Source: a virus. Taken from it: a stretch of DNA of 54,695 bases. Both the position numbers and the translations under genes were made by a program. Of this stretch, positions 49,578-54,695 are shown in pieces (within the stretch, counting starts at the first letter, position 1; every line of letters starts with the position of its first letter). Location of the stretch: positions 1-54,695 of IMG/VR virus record IMGVR_UViG_3300009124_000017; one strand, written 5' to 3'. The notes under the pieces are model-generated. The model was not told where the DNA came from, did no database searches, and worked only from the letters and a program-made list of their open reading frames with translations.

Positions 49578-52500
49578 ATGGCAGATCGTTTTCCACTTAT
49601 TGTTAATGCGAGTTCAAGGAAGATTGAAGAACTTGTAGCAGGTGACAATTTAGATCTTACTGGCAATGGTATTGTCATCAATGGCGATGTAGGTGATGGA
49701 AAATATCTAAAGAGTGATGGAGGATTTGCAATCTGGGACAATCCTGGTGATGTATATTTAACTGCTACTCAAACAGTTACCAACAAAGTATTTGAAACCT
49801 GTACCCTCTCAGGCACACTTAATACTATAACAAACATTCCAAATACTTCCTTAGTAAATCCTGGTATCACTATTAATGGTTCTACAGTTGCATTAGGAGC
49901 ATCGATAACTACTCCAAATGATAATACAACTTATGAAATTAATGCTGTAGATGGTCTAACTGATGCACAAAAAATTATTAGATTAACAGATAGTTCTTCA
50001 AACACAGATGATGTTACTTTTTCTGTAGGAACACCTGCAACTATTCCAACAGGATCAAATGCTCTAAGTTTATTTTTAACCAGAAATGGTGACAATATTA
50101 CATTATCTGGTCACGTAATTGATAATAATACTGTCACCACAGTTCAATCTTTTAGTGGAGGCACTGCTCAGTCTGGAGCAATTATCTTAAAAGGATCTGG
50201 CGGTGCTACAATCACTCAAGATGTTCAAACAAAAACTATTCAAATTGATACCAGAAACGATGACACCATTACTCAGTTAAGAACTGGTCTTGCTGGTGTG
50301 TATGCTGATGGAGATTTTACCTTCCTACAGGGAGGAGCAACCACAGTATCCCAAGCAGCAAATGGAACTACAGGCGATCCAGAAATTACCATCAGTTCTA
50401 CAGATACTGTAACCAGAGTAAGAGGTGGATCTACTTCATCATTCCTACCATCTACTACAGGAACTGCTAACACCGACGTAACATTTATTGGCGGTTCACA
50501 TAGAGATAGTTCTGTCTCTGTTGTTCAGAATGGAAATAACATTGAGATCGATGCTTTCAATACCGATACTGTAACTAAAATTGGATCTGTAGCTTCTAAT
50601 GGTACGTTTGCTGTACAGTCAGGTGACTTTAGATTTACTTCTTCAGGTGATGCTGAACTAACTCAAACCACAAACGGTGGTGTCACTGAAATTGATATCA
50701 GTTTCACTAACACTGATACTGGTGCTGGTCTTGGTGCTGCTAACGGTATCATCCTAAACAGCGGAAACTTTGAACTTAAAAATGCTGGAGCACTAACAGA
50801 CCAGAAATTGGTGAAGTGGGACTCTGCTAATGCTCAGTTAGTTAATAGCTTAGTAGAAGATAACGGAACAACAGTTACTATTGCTGGTAACTTGAACGTC
50901 ACAGGAACCACAACCACGTTCGACAGCACTGTTTTGAAGGTGGCAGATCCTATCATTGAATTGAGAAAAGGAGCAAGTCTAACTGGTGCTGATGGTGGTA
51001 TCCAAATCAACAGAACAACAACTGCTGATAGCGTTGTTTCGCAATGGATTCAACTACAATGGTATGAAACTGGTGGATATTTTAGAACTTTAGATAACAG
51101 TGGTGTTGCTAAAAGATTAGTAACAGAATCCGACGAACAAACACTAACAAACAAAACTTTAGAGAGTGCTACCTTTACTGGTACTTCTGCTCTTGGTGTT
51201 GCTACTGCCACGACTATTAATGGTCTGGCAATCAGTCAAACGATTAGTTCTACATTAGATTTTGCTGATCAAAAAACATTAACAGTCAATAACACACTAA
51301 CATTTAATGCGACTGATGGTGCAGTAATCAACTTTAGTGCTGGTGGTGGTACTGGTGCTTTGGTTGCATACAACTCATTTAACTTAGGTCAATTTGCTAC
51401 AACAACTTCTGTTCAACTTAGAGGAACAATTAGTGACCCAACAGGTAGTGGACAATTAGTATTCAATACTACCCCAACTATCTCTACTGCTATCAACACA
51501 AGTGATGCTTCATTCTCGGTATTTAATATTAATGCTCAAACTATTAATGCTTTTGGTGCTGCTACTTCTCTCAATCTTGGTGCTGCCACAGGTACAACAC
51601 TTATTAAAAATAGTTTAGATGTTAACGGTGATGTAGTTTTAAATACGAATGATACAGATACATTTGTTGTCGAAGGTATTCCAAACTTCGACAAAAACGA
51701 TATTACTATTCGTGGAACCAGCACCAACCCAATGACAATTGGTAGAGGTAATGGAGGAGTTTCAACTAACACTGCTATTGGACACGAAGTTTTAGGATCA
51801 AACCAAAGTGGATCTCAAAACACTGGTGTTGGATTTGAAGCATTAGGACTAAACGTTTCTGGTCTCGGTAACTGTGCCTTTGGTGATGGAGCACTGGTAT
51901 CTAATGATGTTGGAAACAACAACGTTGCCATGGGTAAGAATGCTGCTCTAACAAACACTGGAGGAGATCATAACGTAGCAATTGGTAATGATAGTTTATA
52001 CTCAGCAAACACTGGAAACGATAACGTTTGTATCGGTGCATTTGCTGGTTACAATATGACTGGCAGCGGTAACGTTCTTATTGGTAGTGGCAGACCAATT
52101 GGCGATCCTGCTATTGCTGGTGCTACATACCAACCTCCTTCTGTTGGCGGTAGTGTTCAGTTAGTAATTGGTAGCACTACAGAAGTTTCAGGATCAAGAG
52201 TATCTGGTACATGGATTAAGGGTGACAATCAATTCAATGTCACCATGGAGAACAATGTTTCTGTTGGTGGAGAACTAACAGTTGATGGTAACCTTACTGT
52301 TAATGGTACAACCACAACTATTAACGTACAAACAATTCAAATTGATGATAATGCTCTTGAGTTAGCAGCAGTACAACTTGCTCAATTTGGTGGTAATGTC
52401 ACCAACGGAAGTCCATTTGTCACTAACGTACAGTCACTGACTGGTGTCGTTCCTGGTATGGAGGTTCAAGTTGTTTCTGGTACTTCACTGCCAGCAGGAA

Positions 52501-53240
52501 CGACAAGAGTTGTAAGTGTCGATACTGCCCAGGGAATCGTTGAACTCTCTCAAAACATCACTGGTTCTGGTGGTACTGGTGTATTCGAAGCACTCGGACC
52601 AACAGATGAGGCAGCTAATGGTGGTGGATTGATTCTGAAAGGAACAACTGTAGATAAAACAATCCTATACGATAACAACAGAGCAAATAAGTATTGGACA
52701 TTCTCAGAAAACATTGAGATCAAAAACAACAGACACATTGCTATCAATGGTGTTGAACTACTCACTGGTACTACACTTGGAACAACTGTTGTCAACTCTT
52801 CACTGACATCTGTTGGTACTCTTCAATCTCTTGCTGTTACTGGTGCTGCATCATTTGGTGGTCGCATCAAAGAAAGCAATGACAATGCATTTGACACTAT
52901 TCTATCACCAAATGCTGGTGTCCTTACAATTAATACTGCTACTTCTAACACTATATGTGGAGCACCAACAGCAAACTCTATTAACACATGGGCATTCACT
53001 AATGTCAATCTAAATAATGGTGAGACACTAACTGTTACTCTTGTATTAGATTCAAATACAAGTGCTTTGTACGGAGACGATTGTACTGTTGACGGTAACA
53101 CTATTACTAATGGTGTTAAGTGGTCTGGAGGTTCTCCACCACTACCCACAAATAATTATGACATTCTCACCTTTATCATTGTAAAGGATGGTGATGGAAC
53201 TATCCAAGTATTTGGTCAAGGTAACACAGACTTCAGCTAA
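49578..53240 (+). CDS. Long tail fibre protein with YadA-like head repeats
   Basis: 1220 residues. The start MADRFPLIVNASSRKIEELV and several 'NLTV-NG-TTT' hairpins are hallmarks of cyanophage long fibres. The middle (~710-850) has tandem repeats built on N-V/T-x-I/V/M-G and A-x-x-x-N-x-x-G (for example NNVAMGKNA and NNTGG-type turns). This is the left-handed beta-roll of trimeric autotransporter (YadA) heads. Low-complexity Thr/Asn-rich strands dominate the N-terminal half. It is likely a distal or proximal long-tail-fibre subunit for host recognition. First gene of a late operon. Confidence 0.82.
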   Translation: MADRFPLIVNASSRKIEELVAGDNLDLTGNGIVINGDVGDGKYLKSDGGFAIWDNPGDVYLTATQTVTNKVFETCTLSGTLNTITNIPNTSLVNPGITINGSTVALGASITTPNDNTTYEINAVDGLTDAQKIIRLTDSSSNTDDVTFSVGTPATIPTGSNALSLFLTRNGDNITLSGHVIDNNTVTTVQSFSGGTAQSGAIILKGSGGATITQDVQTKTIQIDTRNDDTITQLRTGLAGVYADGDFTFLQGGATTVSQAANGTTGDPEITISSTDTVTRVRGGSTSSFLPSTTGTANTDVTFIGGSHRDSSVSVVQNGNNIEIDAFNTDTVTKIGSVASNGTFAVQSGDFRFTSSGDAELTQTTNGGVTEIDISFTNTDTGAGLGAANGIILNSGNFELKNAGALTDQKLVKWDSANAQLVNSLVEDNGTTVTIAGNLNVTGTTTTFDSTVLKVADPIIELRKGASLTGADGGIQINRTTTADSVVSQWIQLQWYETGGYFRTLDNSGVAKRLVTESDEQTLTNKTLESATFTGTSALGVATATTINGLAISQTISSTLDFADQKTLTVNNTLTFNATDGAVINFSAGGGTGALVAYNSFNLGQFATTTSVQLRGTISDPTGSGQLVFNTTPTISTAINTSDASFSVFNINAQTINAFGAATSLNLGAATGTTLIKNSLDVNGDVVLNTNDTDTFVVEGIPNFDKNDITIRGTSTNPMTIGRGNGGVSTNTAIGHEVLGSNQSGSQNTGVGFEALGLNVSGLGNCAFGDGALVSNDVGNNNVAMGKNAALTNTGGDHNVAIGNDSLYSANTGNDNVCIGAFAGYNMTGSGNVLIGSGRPIGDPAIAGATYQPPSVGGSVQLVIGSTTEVSGSRVSGTWIKGDNQFNVTMENNVSVGGELTVDGNLTVNGTTTTINVQTIQIDDNALELAAVQLAQFGGNVTNGSPFVTNVQSLTGVVPGMEVQVVSGTSLPAGTTRVVSVDTAQGIVELSQNITGSGGTGVFEALGPTDEAANGGGLILKGTTVDKTILYDNNRANKYWTFSENIEIKNNRHIAINGVELLTGTTLGTTVVNSSLTSVGTLQSLAVTGAASFGGRIKESNDNAFDTILSPNAGVLTINTATSNTICGAPTANSINTWAFTNVNLNNGETLTVTLVLDSNTSALYGDDCTVDGNTITNGVKWSGGSPPLPTNNYDILTFIIVKDGDGTIQVFGQGNTDFS

Positions 53241-53250
53241 GGAACGATAA

Positions 53251-54695
53251 ATGCCAGTAAGTTATAGCAGTCCCGCAAGAAATCTGTTCTTGTTAGGTAC
53301 TACAGGACAGGACGTAGTAACTAATTTCTTTGACAAAATTGACAGATCATCATCTGGATATTTTAGTTTTCTTCCTGTAGAAGTTATTAAAAATAATGTC
53401 GATGAAGAAATTCTCATTGGTTTGAATGCTGATGAAGTATCTCCATCTCAAAGAAATTTTGGTATCATTGAAAAAAGATTAGAGGATGGTACTCAAGAGT
53501 GGGAAACTTTTGTTTCTGCTACCGATCCTAATCAACAAGCATTTCTTCGAGACATTCATTTAGATAGTAACAATAATATTATTGCTTGTGGTGAGGCTGG
53601 TGGATTTCCTTGGATTGCTAAGTATTCTAATGGTGGTGTAATTGATTGGACTTCAACCTCATCAAGCGGAAGTGTTACATACAACGGAGTATCTTCTGAT
53701 AGCAGCGGACAATACTATGCCTGTGGCAACACACCAGAATCAGGAGAAGCACGAGCATTTGTAGAGAAGTTTGATGGCAGTGGTAATCCTGATTGGGGTA
53801 AGTCTGCTTTCATGTTAGGCAGAGATGTTGTCCTCAATGATATTGCTGTTAATGATAGAGGTCATGTAGTTGCTGTTGGTTATCTTGAAGACGATAGTGC
53901 AGACAAAGCATATATTATCAAGATTGATACTAACACTGGTGAAGTTCTATGGGACAGAACTTTATCAAAGTCTGTGGATGTTAGAGCACTTGCTATAACC
54001 ATCGACGATGCAGATGAAATTTATATTGCTGGTGTAAGTGGAACAGAAGATGTCGATACCGATGGTTTTGTCGTCAAATATACTGCCGAAGGTAATATGT
54101 TATGGCAATCAGAAACAGACATCGGTAGCACCACTAATGACTGGATTGTTTTCTCAGACATTGCTGTTGATAATTCTTCTAAGAAAGCATCTATAGGTGG
54201 ATATACTTCTGCTGGGGCAATTGTTATTTCAAGATATGAATCAGATGGAAGATTGTCATGGAGAAGAGAAGCATATCAAGTCACTGCTGGACATCAATAT
54301 ACTTCCATTGATGTAGATCAATCATTTACCTATTTCTTATTTGACGATGGACTTAATCAATATGATTACACTTTCGGAAAAGTAAGTGCAACTGGTAATG
54401 GTTTAGGTGACTTTGAATATAACAATGGAGACGGTTCAGGAATTCCAATTCAGTATGTTCCAACTACAAGTCAAAATGGAACTAATATCACAGAGAAAAT
54501 CGGTAAACTATCTGATGGTTCTGTAAGAAACGACACCAGCGATCTCATCACCTATCCATTCAACGCTAACAAACTACTCTTTGATGACCTTGCTACTCAG
54601 GTCTCTAACAAGAGAAGGCAGATGGATAGTGCTGATAGCTTTGAGTATAGTGGTAGTCCTGCTATTAGACCAGTAGATTTTCCTTCTCTCTACTT
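53251..54695 (+). CDS. Beta-propeller-like virion protein, partial
   Basis: Begins MPVSYSSPARNLFLLGTTGQ at 53251, with an AAGGA seven bases before the ATG, and runs open to the window edge (481 codons seen). Repeated units of ~45-60 residues each carry a strand like D-I-x-x-x-x-x-x-N-I-I-A-C-G or Y-I-A-G-V, then V-x-K-Y/F-x-x-x-G-x-x-x-W. This is the pattern of SBBP/quinoprotein-type beta-propeller blades. Co-transcribed with the tail fibre, so a fibre accessory or receptor-contact role is inferred. Confidence 0.7.
   Translation, partial: MPVSYSSPARNLFLLGTTGQDVVTNFFDKIDRSSSGYFSFLPVEVIKNNVDEEILIGLNADEVSPSQRNFGIIEKRLEDGTQEWETFVSATDPNQQAFLRDIHLDSNNNIIACGEAGGFPWIAKYSNGGVIDWTSTSSSGSVTYNGVSSDSSGQYYACGNTPESGEARAFVEKFDGSGNPDWGKSAFMLGRDVVLNDIAVNDRGHVVAVGYLEDDSADKAYIIKIDTNTGEVLWDRTLSKSVDVRALAITIDDADEIYIAGVSGTEDVDTDGFVVKYTAEGNMLWQSETDIGSTTNDWIVFSDIAVDNSSKKASIGGYTSAGAIVISRYESDGRLSWRREAYQVTAGHQYTSIDVDQSFTYFLFDDGLNQYDYTFGKVSATGNGLGDFEYNNGDGSGIPIQYVPTTSQNGTNITEKIGKLSDGSVRNDTSDLITYPFNANKLLFDDLATQVSNKRRQMDSADSFEYSGSPAIRPVDFPSLY

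Overview
The window is a piece of a T4-like marine cyanophage genome (Myoviridae-type morphology; Synechococcus or Prochlorococcus host). The grounds are a T4-type baseplate and hub set (gp27, gp5-like OB hub, gp26, gp51, gp54, gp48, gp53, gp4), T4-type replication and late-transcription genes (gp32, gp33, RNase H), and the usual cyanophage auxiliary genes: psbA, psbD, cpeT, speD, phoH, thyX, thioredoxin and glutaredoxin. Ten tRNA genes and T4-type late promoter boxes (TATAAATA/CTAAATA) fit the same picture.

Layout. 1-17431 (minus): a late operon of adsorption or fibre proteins, read from a late promoter at 17467-17474. It holds a 4027-residue giant protein, two collar/short-fibre-like proteins and two tandemly duplicated Ig-type adhesins, one with a polyglycine head and the other cut by the window start. 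17495-20472 (minus): ten tRNA genes interleaved with two 2-oxoglutarate/Fe(II) oxygenases, cpeT and small genes. 20350-21687 (minus): a chain of very small, mostly overlapping genes. 21831-34604 (minus): tail spike, OB hub, gp27-like hub, two long tail proteins carrying different peptidoglycan hydrolase domains, gp51, gp26 and gp54-like. 34636-37509 (plus): gp4, an unassigned T4-like protein, gp48 and gp53, fired from a divergent late promoter pair packed into about 30 bp. 37565-42865 (minus): gp32, DUF1825-like, gp33, PD-(D/E)XK exonuclease, phoH, thyX, small proteins and speD, with sigma70-type early promoters and a candidate riboswitch. 42865-49211 (minus): small proteins, RNase H, glutaredoxin, psbD, thioredoxin, a DNA methyltransferase plus MjaI-type restriction endonuclease pair, then psbA. 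49578-54695 (plus): a long tail fibre and a partial beta-propeller-like protein.

How it fits together. The early or middle block makes DNA (exonuclease and RNase H for turnover, thyX for dTMP, gp32 for replication) and supports host energy metabolism (D1, D2, CpeT, redox proteins, SpeD). gp33 and the late boxes then turn on the tail and fibre operons. The most unusual item is the adjacent methyltransferase and MjaI-family endonuclease between psbD and psbA. The tetranucleotide expected for that family, CTAG, is almost absent from the first 20 kb that I scanned by eye. A second highlight is a candidate glutamine-type ('Downstream-peptide') riboswitch upstream of a 53-residue protein near speD.
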